A DNA stretch of 64,000 nt, from contig JAMKCH010058407.1 in the NCBI GenBank assembly GCA_023653785.1, forward strand, positions 1 through 64,000, read 5' to 3'. The DNA is from Ophioderma brevispina. Its lineage: Eukaryota; Echinodermata; Ophiuroidea; Amphilepidida; Ophiodermatidae. The position numbers and the translations under genes are program-made. Below, one piece after another: positions 1-12,400 of this stretch (positions within the stretch are counted from its first letter, which is position 1; the number at the start of each line of letters is the position of its first letter). A model generated the notes under the pieces. The model did not search any database and was not told the origin of the DNA. It saw only the letters and a list, made by a program, of their open reading frames with translations.

Positions 1-1194
1 AATTGGCCTTTTGACCCCCCTGATAGGGTGGTGTGGGGTTATTGCACAAAAGGTGCAATAGAATTTTATTACCCCCAGTCCCAAATATTGAGAACACCCC
101 TGACGATTAAACAACCTACCTTGTAAAAAAATAAAATTCAATCAATAACCCCCCCTGTACATACCCCCTAATTATTTTCCCACTAAAAATAGTTAACACC
201 TTCTAATGAAGACGATTGTTAATTAAGCCTGTGCTTTTCACTTGAGTTTTGCCGTGAGCACAGGGAGTATGGTGAGCTCTGTGTGAAACCACTCAGCGGT
301 CACAATTTGCAGCACTTTTCTTGTCCCAATGATTGCTGATTTAAAGCTCCAAATTAATTGACAAAAAATCACCAGTTAACCTTTGGATGATTTTGTAATG
401 TTATTACTTTGCTTACTTGCACAAGTCTTTAATGACTTTATTTCGTGATATATTCAAATGAGTTAAAATAATTTTAAATTGATATAAATGATTGTGTGCG
501 CCTAGTGTATTGGCATTGTATTTTCTAAGAGCTTAGTATACTCTGATCAATCTTGATCCTTATTCAGTTAAACAAGGTCACGGTCAATGTAAATGCCACT
601 AGGCAGGATTTAATTTAGTTTTGATTTACTTCTTTAGTTGTAAAAGAGTTAATTATGTTACTCTGGATTCATGCTCAGATCGCTATCTGGTAGCCGATAT
701 CTTTGCTTATACAATTGTTAGTTGTATACTCTTTTTCAACCAATACATAAACACAAAGCTAAATTATTTTGGCATGCATTACTTCTTATCTTGAATACTG
801 CTCACACTGCATCATGCAGCTCCATTGCAAAATTCCTGAAAATATATGTAATTTTTGTGATTAGCCTAATTTTTAAAACAACATTCCACAAAGCTAAAGA
901 CATGTACCATTGGTGGGAAATAATATACATGTCACAAATTGTCTGGAATTGAATAAAAAATGTTTGAAAATTATTTGGTAAAACTAAACAGTAATTCTGA
1001 AATCAGTAATAAAAATCCTGAAATCTTGGTGATATCATGTTATACTTGAGGAATACTTGGCAATTCAATGTAATCATTCACATTGCAAGGCTTCCGAATT
1101 GGAAACACCTTATTTCAAAACTTTCAGAGGGTATGTAAGGGGGGTTAGAATCGTCTGATTTCATAAAATTGATTTTTTCTAGTTTAATTAGATT

Positions 1195-1325
1195 GTCGTC
1201 CAATATTTTGAGCTGGGGGTTTCAAATTTTTTTAATTATCACCCCCCCCTTACCCCCTGAGAGGAAAATTTTCCCAAGACTGGGAAATTGGCCCCCTCAG
1301 AGCGGCCAGGCCCGTTACGCCACTG
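1195..1325 (-). mobile_element. Terminus of repeat family D
   Basis: Read on the minus strand, this begins CAGTGGCGTAACGGGCCTGG and continues with a G-rich run and a short hairpin around 'ttcccag'. The same start occurs on the plus strand at 39829, so it is a dispersed element end. The first 60 bases of the window carry a motif (a 'gtcaaaaggcca' complement) also seen inside the 39829 copy, so this copy may extend to the window edge. No protein is visible and the class is unknown. Confidence 0.45.
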
Positions 1326-2930
1326 TATGGTTATCAGTCTGGTTTTAGAAATTAACTCTCAACCGACACTTGTTTAATCCTCTCTCAAATTGCCATTAAA
1401 GGGCAAAGATAATTTCAATAACAGGTGTCCCAAAAAAAGGTGAACATTCCTGATTTTGGTACTGGTGTAAAGCTTTTATGTCAACACTATCCCCATCTGT
1501 ACGGATTAAGCTGAGAACTGTTTCTTTGGTACGAAAATTGTCAAATGTTTTCAATTTCTATAGGAGCAAATACAAAATTCCAACCTATGTTTTCTATTGG
1601 AAATATAAGCTATACAAATCACCGTTTTGGTTTTCATTTAATTATTTCCTGTATCCCAAATAAAAGTCAGGGATCTTTTGTGCGTCTAATCTATAGGAAA
1701 ATCAAGACATATTACAGAAACTATGGGTACTTGAACTCCTCTCGTTTTAAGTCCATAATTTCTGAGTTAAATTAATGTTTTAGTAAGTTTAGATCTCCAA
1801 AAAGCTTCGACCCGTGGAGAATGTCATTCCTTTGCAAAGAGCTGTAAATGTATAAATATTTACAACACCTGTTTTAAAACATTTAAACAAGTCTTGTAAA
1901 TATTTGGACAACCAGTTAACACCGTTTGTTTAACGGTGGAACCGAACAAACATCATTTTTGCAGTGTGTATAATTAACATGAACATGAGGAATTTTTAGT
2001 ACTTCTTTTTACTTTTGTGGGAAGGCCATTGTTCGAAAAGTTCATCGATTGCAACAACGGAAAGATTTGCCTGAAAAATGTTGTTAGAGAGGAAATTTCT
2101 ACGATCAATGGGGTATCAATTTAACAGGCGTAGGTAGTCCCTTGTTTTCGGAGGGGTGGGGGGAGCATTCACTATGATTTACAATGTACTCATCCACCAA
2201 GGACCCCGTTCAGTGGGTTGGACTTGCACAGACATTGACAGAACTGACCTTGTGTGATCGGTATCATATACCATGAGCTTGCCTTCTTCTGAAGTGATCG
2301 TGCTGAAGTTGATGGCGAATGCCTCATTCTTTTTATGGAATGGAAGTTCAAGTTCAATTTTGTGCTAAGATAATTCAACAATCGGCCCGTTATGCGGAAG
2401 CCTTTGTTATATCGCCACGCAGTTGAAGATTCCAGACTGGTGTTATCACCTCACGAGTTCCGCGTTTTGAGCAACCACATACCCGTCCTCTTTCACAATA
2501 TAACTAACAATTTTACTTTATAATATAGGTCGTTTACACTAAGTTTTCTTCTGAAACGAGGTAATTGAATAGAAAAATCTAGTTAAACATAAGTTACAAT
2601 TTTTTTCTGCACAAAGTGTTAGTCCAAACTTGCCCCTCAACTTTTCTTTCATGATGTTGTTCGTTTTTCTTCCTTTTCGAATAAATGATGAAAATACGGT
2701 CAAAGTTAATTTATACTCACTATTGAAGCTCAATATATCTGTGAATAAGAATAATTTTGTGCTTACGTCAATGAAAAAAAATACTCAGTCTAAACTCGGA
2801 GGAGGTGATAACACCTAAAATATTTCAACTGCGAGACAATATAAACAATGGCCCTGCAATCCGAAGTGTGTTCTCCACCGCCGATTGTTGAATATATCTT
2901 TACTGAAGTCTATGGTATCCATTGGTCACT
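1326..2930. other. No gene recognised
   Basis: AT-rich sequence with only short open frames, none resembling a known family. At 1400-1421 a short peptide-like stretch followed by 'acaggt' could mimic the 5' part of an SDR exon, but it has a stop just upstream and a poor donor, so it is not called. Confidence 0.5.
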
Positions 2931-2934
2931 TGAT

Positions 2935-3270
2935 AGAAGAGGGCACGTGTGGTTCCAGCGGATAGCAGCTCGGCCCTCACGCTTAAGTTGGTGGGTTCGA
3001 GCCCCGCTGGGGCCAAGGTGTTTCACCCTTGAGTAAGGTTGCTTTTTTAGGTGCTTTACCCTCAATTTACTCCTCTTAACCCAGGTGTATATATAAAGGG
3101 TATGGCATAATCCATGCTGGGAAGGTAACAGATCGCTGTAGAGAGGGTGGCCCGATCCCACTATAAGCAACCATTATATTGGTGGAGTTGGCCCCATCGC
3201 TCGAAAGAGAGATGGCACTCGTCCTGTGTCTACAGGTCCGTCCCCTTTACCTAATGATATAAGGGAAAGG
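2935..3270 (+). mobile_element. tRNA-derived SINE
   Basis: The head looks like a tRNA gene with an internal pol III promoter: a box-A-like 'tagcagctcgg' near 2962 and a near-perfect B box 'ggttcgagccc' near 2994. A tRNA-unrelated body follows, ending in a short A-rich purine tract near 3265. The head does not fold into an obvious intact cloverleaf, so a SINE is preferred over a functional tRNA. The 27.5 kb element on the minus strand is a second, different SINE. Confidence 0.6.
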
Positions 3271-4214
3271 AAAATTGAGGTGATATTATTCATTTCAAGA
3301 AAATGTGCAAATACTAGTTTTATGTGCGGATCAGACGGTTATATGATGTAATAAGTATTAGGAATTCACTTGTGTTCCTAGCCCCTATGGGGACAGCAAA
3401 ACAACAGAATGGAAGACATGTCCCATCGCATCTAATAGTATTGTTTAGGTTCTCGTCATCAAAAGTTTGGATTCCACCCCACTCATTAGCCCAAACACAT
3501 TTGCAGAGTATGACATACCATCAGCTGTTGTGGGTGAATTCGAAAACCAACAAACGGTGTAAATTGTAAACTAAATGCACAGTGAAAGTTATAAAATATA
3601 CCGAGTCCGGGCTTAGAATAGTCTTTAGAATATAGTACTGGTATTAATAGTGCAATTTATTCACCATTGAATTTTAATGTTACAAAACTTGTTATTAACT
3701 AAAGACAATGATCAGTGATTTGCAGAAATCAGAAAATCGAAAAAATCATTCAACAAATCAGATTTTTGCATGTATGTAACAAGTACAGATACATTGTATC
3801 CTAACATACCCTGTGAAAGAATAAGACAGAAGCAACCTAATAAGGACAGAATGATCGGATTTAATTTTCGTCATTACGTCCGTTCGGACACTTACTACAA
3901 CACGTAATTGAATGGGGAATCGCTTCTTGGAACACTGCCGTTTATTCTTTTCTGTACATTATTCAGTTGGAAAGGGTAACTTATGAGATTCTACAAACTT
4001 ATTCTTCATTGAAGCTATCTGCGCAATTTCAACTATTGTTTTCAAATCACTGATAGTGTCTTTAAGTTTGAATTGAAATGAGTTCACCAGTTTTTTCTAT
4101 GCTCCAAGAAGGGAAGTAAGCTGTACCGAAAAACAGGGATCCACGTATATCCTGATGGTCAGCTAATAAGTACTATTGTGATACCTCGTTGTGCAAAAAT
4201 CAAATACCTATATA

Positions 4215-4545
4215 GACTAGAGATGGATCCCACCCAGAGGGTGTTTGGAATCAATCCCATAATGCATTGCAATGTGCCTATTACGTACTTTACTAAATGC
4301 ATGTCTGTACTTAGGGACAAAAAGTGTTCCAAAAGTTTAAGACCTACAAGACATTTCATAATCAAGCAAAAGAATCCCTAAGTACTAACATTTTGTGGGC
4401 TAAAAAGGAGCTTAATCGGTTTTTTTATTGTTAGGAATGATTTTATGTGATCACATGACCCATTCAAGTGAAATTTCCCAAACTGGTGTTCAAAAAACTT
4501 ATGGGATTGACTCAAAACACCCTTTGGATCCCACCTATCTTAAAG
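4215..4545. repeat. Short inverted repeat around 4.2-4.5 kb
   Basis: The segment 4215-4262 ('ggatcccacccagagggtg' and onward) recurs reverse-complemented at 4498-4545 ('caccctttggatcccacc'), separated by about 235 bases. It directly adjoins the repeat arm that starts at 4541, so both probably belong to one element. Confidence 0.55.
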
Positions 4546-4890
4546 GTGCTTGTTCCGATTTATGTGTATTGTGTTCTCTACTTGATATGAAAGCCTGGCA
4601 ACATGCACATACACCATTAAGTACAGTGGGAACAATTGCGGTTTTGCTGTTAGACGCGATAATGCCCATGTTGGCAAAGCCTATTCAAATAAAAAAAAAA
4701 CTGGTTGCTAATATTGGTGGTTAACCACTAAAACGGCGGTTTTTTGTTTCTATCTTGGGAATCACATGTATTGTTTTGGAGGGCTCAAATTTCAGGACGA
4801 CAATGAGACAAAATTACGGCCTTCATCTGATATCAAATGCGGATACTACTTCCGGTAAATCAGTGGGTCCAAAGACGATCGGAACACGCC
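4541..4890 (+). repeat. Outer arm of 4-kb inverted pair (left)
   Basis: This stretch is repeated in reverse orientation at 7885-8225 with moderate divergence. The forward frame reads KGACSDLCVLCSLLDM near 4540-4590, and the same peptide is readable from the opposite arm. That shared frame may be a remnant of coding sequence or simply reflect recent common origin. The peptide is not recognised. Confidence 0.65.
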
Positions 4891-5257
4891 CCTTTAAGAA
4901 ACACATTATATCACCTATTCGTAAATGGTACCGTTGCGCATCGGGAAACTAGATTAAAATAAGATTATGAGTGTGTCATCACAAGCCAGCCAGTCGAAGT
5001 TAGACAACGTTGAGTTCTGTGAGGAAATGAAAAATTCAGGGGAGGGCGTCATGAAATCCAAATTTCAGACGTCGCCATTGGTTTAGTACGTAAAAGCGAA
5101 ATCTTGACGAAAAATCTGAATTATTTTTATATGTTGTCCAAGAAATATTTCTTATTCCAAAAAACCGTTGGAGTGACTAGAAGCAGAATCACTCACTGGG
5201 AAGGTGTTTTTGACGTTTATTTCTGAATGTTTGTATGAATAACGAACGAGGCGAGGT

Positions 5258-5480
5258 CGCTATGTGGCCCGTCATGGGAACACCCCTGACCGGCCCACAT
5301 CAAAGCACCCAAACTGGTTTTTTTTATGGTTTCCACTCAGTATTGCTTTTGTAATTGTTAATTTCTTTTTGAGGTCTTCGTATGTGGGTCATGGAAACAC
5401 CCATGACCGGCCCCACATCCCCCCCCCCCCAAAAGCACCCAAATGGTTTTTATGTGTTTGCACTCAGTATTGCTGTTAAT
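5258..5480 (+). repeat. Tandem duplication of about 120 bp
   Basis: Two head-to-tail units, from about 5258 and about 5379, each contain 'gaccggccc' followed by 'cacatc', 'aaagcacccaaa' and 'cactcagtattgct'. The second unit carries a run of C residues, likely a replication or sequencing slip. An inverted single unit lies at 7285-7350. Confidence 0.65.
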
Positions 5481-6434
5481 TTTGTAATTTTTTTGACATT
5501 TTGGTGAGTTTGAGTGGCTATAATCATGAGTTGGCTCGCCACACCTTACGTATCTAGTCTTCCTGTCTTATTTGATTCACATCCCCACGCTGCGTTTTGG
5601 AACAAAGAAGGTCAAAGTGCTTGCATTGTCATGCTCAAAATGATGCTTGGTTCATGAAATTTCCGCCGATAAAGATTAACAATATTAAACAACATTCAAA
5701 TATGTTCTCGAACATGAAGGTAATGGTGTACGGTCCGGTCGGTAGAATCTTGCCGCCGTGCCCAGAGGGTTTGTATGGAGCAAACTTTGATTATCGAGCA
5801 TATATATGTAGGTTCCAGTCATGCACAACAAATACTTCACACAATGACCAGCTATTGGACTTTGTTTTATACCAACTTTCTTTATCTTACACATCTATGC
5901 TTTAATCAACACAGTAGCATCATACTATATTTTAGTAATCGCCTGTCAGCCGTCATTTCGTGATTTATCATAATGGTTATAGTTTACAGACGGGGGCAAT
6001 TGGTCAAAGTACATTTATTCATCTGAAGTTCAATTGACGATTTCTAACGTATGGTAAGCTAGTACTGGTAACCGACCAGACCCAGCGCAGCTTCACCGGC
6101 CTTTTCAACCTATCTAACTAGGGGGTTTCCACTTCGTGATTACGTACGCGCCCTCATGGCGGTTCAAACCGTCAACGTTGTCACTGTATTTGTAGTGATC
6201 TTCCTTCTCTACACTATGTATTACGTCAAGGTGTTCTGGATGAAGGCGCTATTGGCCGAATTCATCGACTCTCAAAGGAAACAACTTCCGTGGTCACAGT
6301 ATGTTCATCATTACTGAGGGGAGAAGAGCAACCACGGAAGTGTAAAAATGGAAACATTAACGTGTGTTTATTTCGCACGGTGAACCGTTTTTGAAAAACT
6401 TTTATAATTAAATACGGTTGGGGGTGGTTAGAAC

Positions 6435-6729
6435 CCAGGGCCGTACTCAGGATGTATTTTGGGGGGTGCGGGACTTCGCAAAGTGGACCGTTTTTCGAAA
6501 AATGGGACCTTTTTTTGAGTACAAGTGGACCTAAACACCGCCTAAAAAGGTCCTTTTTTTGGCTTTTTGAAACTTCCATCACCAAAAAGTGGACTTTCTT
6601 GTCAAATTTCTCTCAAGTTTTGGACCTTTTTTTTATCAAAAATTTCAGCCAAAAGTGGACCTTTTCCCCTTTTGTGGAATTTGGGGTGCGAAACCGCACC
6701 CCCCGCACCCCCCCGTGCCGTACGGCCTG
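6435..6729. mobile_element. Short non-autonomous DNA transposon
   Basis: The ends are inverted copies: left 'cagggccgtactcagg' with a G-rich 'ggggggtgcggg', right 'ccgcaccccc' then 'gtgccgtacggcctg'. Between them a decayed array of 'agtggacctttt'-like motifs occurs about five times. It is too short to encode a transposase, and the target duplication is not clear. Confidence 0.55.
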
Positions 6730-7284
6730 TTTAGAACCAGTTCGGGCTCTCGTTATGAATTTACCGTATCTTATGGTCATATACAGGGTGTTCAAAAAAC
6801 ATTGTGCATGGATGCTGGCTGACCTGCACTGCAGCATCAACCGTAACTTTTTCTGACATAAATCGTAATAAAACCGCATATCTTTAACTACATATTTTGA
6901 AAAAAAATGAAGAAATCCTTGAAAAATGAGGCAGATATAAATTTTTGTACACCTTCCCATTTGTCCCCATTCCCAAATGGGTTTACAAGAAACTAAATTT
7001 TATTGAAATTGATAGATACCTCCTCATAATGGTCATGATACTCTTCCGCAATAGGGATTATGTGACATGGTATTTTTAATAAGTAAATAAATCAATTCTT
7101 TGTTTTCAAACAGTACTAATAGTAACCCTGTAAATCATGCAAATGAATCAACAGCCTGCAGATTTGAAACAGAGTTTGGATGAGAGCCCCTTTGCATAAA
7201 ATAGTGCAAAAATTAACTTGATCAGATTAACTTAAGCAATTCACCAAACAGTCAAACGAAATTACACAATACGGTTGGCAAACC

Positions 7285-7350
7285 AAACACCACTTTGGGG
7301 TGCTTTGATGTGGGTCGGTCATGGGTGTTCCCATGACTACATACGACTCG
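7285..7350 (-). repeat. Inverted single unit of the 5.3-kb duplication
   Basis: Reverse-complement match to the units at 5258 and 5379 ('ggtgctttgatgtgggtc', 'catgggtgttcccatgac'). Together with 7885-8225 it gives the 4.2-8.2 kb interval mirror-image ends. Confidence 0.6.
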
Positions 7351-7884
7351 TCCTCGTTCGTTTTAATAACAAAACAATCAGAAATACAATAAATAAGAAC
7401 CAATAACATATTAGTTTGAATACAACGGTCTATTTTGTATTACCTGAATTAGCAGTAAAAATCTTCACAATGAAATTACCAGTATCAATCATGAAAGTCA
7501 TTTTGAAATCGCTGCATATCAATTTCTTAGTTCATGAACATAATGAACTGCTCAGAGATTTTAAGTTTTTACATCGCAATTAATTATATGCACAATAACC
7601 TCACCGTTCATCAATTGCAAGAAGAACTAAGCTGAAGTTTTCTGGAATTAATTTAGGATTAAACTTACAATTAAATTGCGGCTTGTTCTTCATGAATACA
7701 AACCTCCTATCGTTTCACTTTGATTCCCAAGTTTAGTTCATAGTTGAAGGTTAAAACCATTAAAACGTGCTGATGCCAAAGTTAAACTGTGGTCTTACAC
7801 GAGCCCAACTTTGACTTCTTATCTGGGACTGAACATTTTTATGTTTTTTTCACTCAGCATTTTTCCTTGTAATGTTGGAGATAT

Positions 7885-8225
7885 TACGGTGCGTGTTGTC
7901 CGATCGTTTTTGGGACCCCCGACTTATCCGGAAGTAGTATTGATTTTGATATCAGATGAAAAGGCCGTATTTTTCTCATTGTCATCCTGAAATTTGAGCC
8001 CTCAATCCATTTCCTTCCCAAGATATAACAAAAAACCCCGTTTTAGTGGTTAACCCTCAATATTAGCCCAATATTGAATAGGGCTTTGGCAACTGCCATT
8101 AATTGGCGTCTACGCATCAAACTCAGTTGTTTCCCACGGTACGTAAGGGGGTTTATGTGCAAATGCCAGGCGATCATATCAAGCAGAGAACACAGTACAC
8201 ATAAATCGGAACAAGCACCTTTAAT
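7885..8225 (-). repeat. Outer arm of 4-kb inverted pair (right)
   Basis: Reverse-complement partner of 4541-4890, with the shared peptide readable on the minus strand near 8160-8215. Indels and substitutions separate the arms, so this is not a recent perfect palindrome. Confidence 0.65.
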
Positions 8226-8483
8226 TTTATAATCCCTCAATTATTCTCCCACCTTCTATTGTTTGACAATAATATGGTGCTAAATGTTTTTACCAAACGC
8301 ACTGCTGAAGACCATGCATGCTCTATGTAAACGATGCATCTCTGTGTGGCTCAAAATGGCCAAACAGGAAAATAAGCATAACTTCTTCCTCCAAACGACT
8401 CCAAATAAAGTTCTTCTGAAAGCCTGTTTATCCATCTTCATATATATCTTAGGCAAATATTTGAGCCGAAAAAAATCTTAAAG

Positions 8484-8990
8484 GGATATAATGGCATAAA
8501 AAATGACATAATGAAAAGGACCCTTACTGAAATCACTTCCACGAGTTTGAAAACAATTTGGATGTTTACATTCTGTAAAAACAGGAAAAGTTCCAGGGGA
8601 GGTGGCAGTTTATGGCAATTTATGGCAAGGTATTCACATCCCTGACAAAATTTACAGTGTATCTAGGATGTTTTGCGACACAATTCAAAAGCATTCACAC
8701 CGAGATTCAGGCACATTGATCTGGCAAGTGAAAGATGGATTAGCCGGGATCAATATACAATAGCAATGGTCTGTGAGTTGATGACAACATGCTTTTCAAG
8801 TTTGGTAAATGCTGGCAGTAATGTCAGCATCCTTGTTCCAGAAATTGCCACAAACTGCCACCTCCCCCCGGAACTCTTCCTGTTTTTACTGTTTTTACAG
8901 AATGTAAACATCCAAATTGTTTTCAAACACGTGAAAGTGATTTCAGTAAGGGTCCTTTTCATTATGTTATTTTTTTCATGCCATTACGTC
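8484..8990. mobile_element. Foldback element upstream of the SDR exon
   Basis: Two arms of about 150 bp (8488-8640 and 8823-8985) are inverted copies of each other. The outer part reads 'ataatgaaaaggaccctta' on one side and its complement on the other. The central loop carries no coding sequence. The element lies in the presumed intron 5' of the first visible SDR exon. Confidence 0.8.
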
Positions 8991-9203
8991 CATTTAACTA
9001 TTTTATTTATTTTTATTCTCAATGTAGGGTATTTATTGACTCACACTGCATATGCTCAATCGGCAATCGGCTTGAATTTGTGAACTATTCCAATCCCAGA
9101 TTCAAATGTTTGAAACATGTGACTTTTGTACCTTAAAATTTTGTTATGAATCTCCACGTGAGGGCCAAATATTTACTCTAACCACTACATATTTTTTTTG
9201 CAG

Positions 9204-9446
9204 GTGGTGATTCTGGAATTGGCAAAGAAACGGCCATTGAACTAGCCCGTCGGGGTGCAAGGGTCATTATGGCATGTCGTACGACTCACAAAGGCATACC
9301 GGCTGCGCTTGAAGTTCAACAGCGTTCAGGCAACGGAAACGTGGTTTATCGTAATCTGGATCTATGCAGTCAAAAGTCCATCCATGAATTTGTTAAACTT
9401 TTTCTGAAAGAAGAATCCAGACTAGATATATTAATAAATAATGCTG
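9204..9446 (+). CDS. SDR exon: Rossmann cofactor half
   Basis: The exon starts after 'ttttttttgcag' with two bases completing a Gly codon, encodes 80 whole codons and ends one base into a codon before 'gtaatt'. It holds the glycine-rich dinucleotide loop (GDSGIG), the ARRGARVIMACR strand typical of NADP(H)-preferring members, the NLDLCS acidic site and the NNAG strand. No stop interrupts it. Confidence 0.92.
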
Positions 9447-12400
9447 GTAATTTTACTTTGTTTTATAGTGTATTTCTTCGTTCATACAAAAAAAAAACAT
9501 TTTGCAATGATATCGCAACAAAATTTTACGGACAGTCGTGTAGTGTATTGGAATGCAAGTTTGAATTTGTGTGAGGTCAATTTTGTAAAATGCAAAATTA
9601 GCTGTATGGACTGATAATGATGGTACAGCACAACCATGTAAGAGCACCTTCTCCCGTAGTGTTGGATTTCACAGACCTTTGTAGAGGTGATCAATGGTTA
9701 AGAGACCAATAACCTTAAATCAAAGTTATCTGGTGTAATTTTAGATGGTTGCAAAAATACGGAAAATTTTAACCAGGCCACTTCAAGTTGATACAGTTTC
9801 AATGAAGTCAGTTAAAGGTCCGTTATTTCGACTGTCTGCTATTTTGATTTAACCCGCTTTTCCCGCAGGAGACGGCCGAAAAACCAACTGCTGCGAGCTG
9901 CCGGTGAGACGTCTGTAGCTTTTCACGTAGTATTCAGCCGCCAATTTTTGTTTCTCACCAAGCATTATTTTCCCAACGTACTTCAGTTTTCTTACCAAAC
10001 TGCCGAATTTAGCAGATGTGTCGATTTTGCAAACCCTGGCGAATAAAAAAAGTCATTGCTTTGCGTGGCAGTGGAACGCTTTCCCCTCAGGAGATGGCCG
10101 CAAACCAACTGCTGCGAGTTGCTTGTGGGACGTTTTCCCCTCGTGAGACCAATTGCTGCCTATTACTGGTGGAACTTCAAAGTTGTTCCACCGTTCTTTT
10201 CGCTGGAAGAAAAACACCTGTAACCCCATGCACAATTGTGTCGAATTGTCGGTGGGACGTCTATAATGTTTTCCCAGTGCCTTGCTTTGCCGGTGGGACG
10301 TGATGTCGGGAGCGACCCGTGACGTGTTAGGGTTAATAGACTATTACCAATAAAGAAATAAGATTCGCTATTCCCAATATCAAATAATTTTTTCGAAAGA
10401 GCAAACCGTTTTTTATTCGGAATAGCATACCTTTTTAAATCGGAATAGTGGTCTTTTTTTGTTATCTGTGTTAACTTCTAACACATTTGTAAGTGGCAAA
10501 GAAGGGAACGTGCCCTTGATGCCGTCTTAATCTTACGGGCGCCGAATCGACCACTTGAGCGGCCCTAGATCGATTCTACGCCCATCTCCCATTTTTGTAC
10601 ACCTCGTGCTCATTTTAATTTCTACCCACAAATCAAATGAAACAACATATTGATTGTATTGGTAATACTTGTGTTCGCCACTATTGGCATACTATTATTA
10701 GCTAATATACACATGAGCTCATTAACATGCGTATATACCATAGACAGTTTGCATGAGTAATACTATCCATATACCGAGTGTCATCAAAATCGGGACTTTG
10801 CGTTCTGAAATTATTTATCATAAACGCTAGGATCAATTGCTTCTATGTTTTATTCACGATGTATTTCCTTCTACCTTGAATCTTTATCAGGTCTGGGAGC
10901 AACAGCAAGAGGACTGGTGACAGTGGAAGGTTTTGACATGGTATTTGGCGTCAACTACTTTGGACATTTCTTAGTTTCAATGCTTCTACTGAATAAATTA
11001 AAAGAGAGTGCACCTAGCCGTATTGTTAACGTGGCTTCCGAGGCCCATCATCTAGCCAAAAGACTAGACCTTACTCCAGTCGGAGACGATGGAAAACGGT
11101 TTCCAGGACTAGTGGGTTACGCAACAAGTAATTTGGCTAAAGTGATGTTCACAAGGGAACTGTCACGGCGTCTCCGTGGAACAGGGATCACTGCCTTTGC
11201 GGTTCATCCAGGAAGAGTAAATAGCAATATGTGGAGGCGATCTCTGAGTGCCAGAGGCAAACATTGGCTGAATAGTATAATAGGTCCGTTTCTATGGTAA
11301 GTACGCGAGCTCGCGCGTGTGTTTTTGTTGGTGTGTGTGTGGCAAGTGTACTGTTTGTGTGAACGTCTTGAAAGAAATATCTTGAGCTCATAAGTAGGTA
11401 GATATTTAAAAAGGATTGTTGTAAACATTTAAATCCTGCTGTTCAAGTTTTCCATTGCCTTCTGTGAAACCTCTCCGTTCTTAAACCTGACCTACCTGAC
11501 CTCATTCCTGGTGGAGAATAGGGCCAGCATCTCTCTCCTCTTCCATGCTTCTCTGTCTTCAGCTGCTACTTCTTGAAACTTAACACATTTCTGTGAAACA
11601 CTGATATAAAATTTTGACTGTGATGGTGGTGTCTAGCTATGTCGGCTTGTGTGGTTGTTCTGTATTTATGTCCTCTAGGATATCCTGCTTTTCATCAATT
11701 TCTGCAATTCTCTCGGGATCCTCTCCATTTGGGACCTCAGTAAAATGATCCACCTGTCCTTGATCTTATATCCATCTGTCAGCAGATTTCAATCCTTATC
11801 CTTCACGATTCCAATCTTCTCTGGGAAAATCGTTGCATAACTTTCTAGTCGCTTCATACACTGTCTTTATTTGGCGCATTTCAGCTGCATCTTGTGCTTC
11901 CTTTGCTATATTGTCTGCCCAGTTCCTTTTGTCTTGTCTTGTGGATATCTTTACTTCGCTATCCTTTCTTATGTATTCTAACTGCCACTTTTCCTTCATC
12001 CTTTGGGACTTCGCTGCTGCTTCCTTCTTTACTTTTAGCCCTCTTCATTCCTCAATTAGCTTCCAGCTCCGTGTGTTTATCCGTGTTTTACTGTTCTTCT
12101 TTTTTCTTCCAAGCACCTTTTTAGCAGTTTTATTGTACCAACTCTTCACATTCTCCCACTTTGCTTCGAATTCATGCTTTTCATCTCTGGTTTTCCAATT
12201 TTCTTTCTCAATTCAGTCTTAAACTTTTGCTGGATTTCTGGTACTTTCAGTTGGTTCACTACAAATCTAAACACAGTTTTGTTCAGTAATAATAAGTATG
12301 TGCGTGACACTAAAAAATGACACATTCAAATGTCCCATTGCATAGGCTTGAGTAACTTCCACATCCCATAAAATAAGTTTTAAAACAGATGAAAACATGC

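Noticed and set aside
1400..1425. Possible upstream SDR exon (a short hydrophobic peptide then Thr-Gly across a GT)
   Set aside because: An in-frame stop lies just upstream, there is no convincing acceptor, and the donor after the G is poor. Such matches of eight residues occur by chance.
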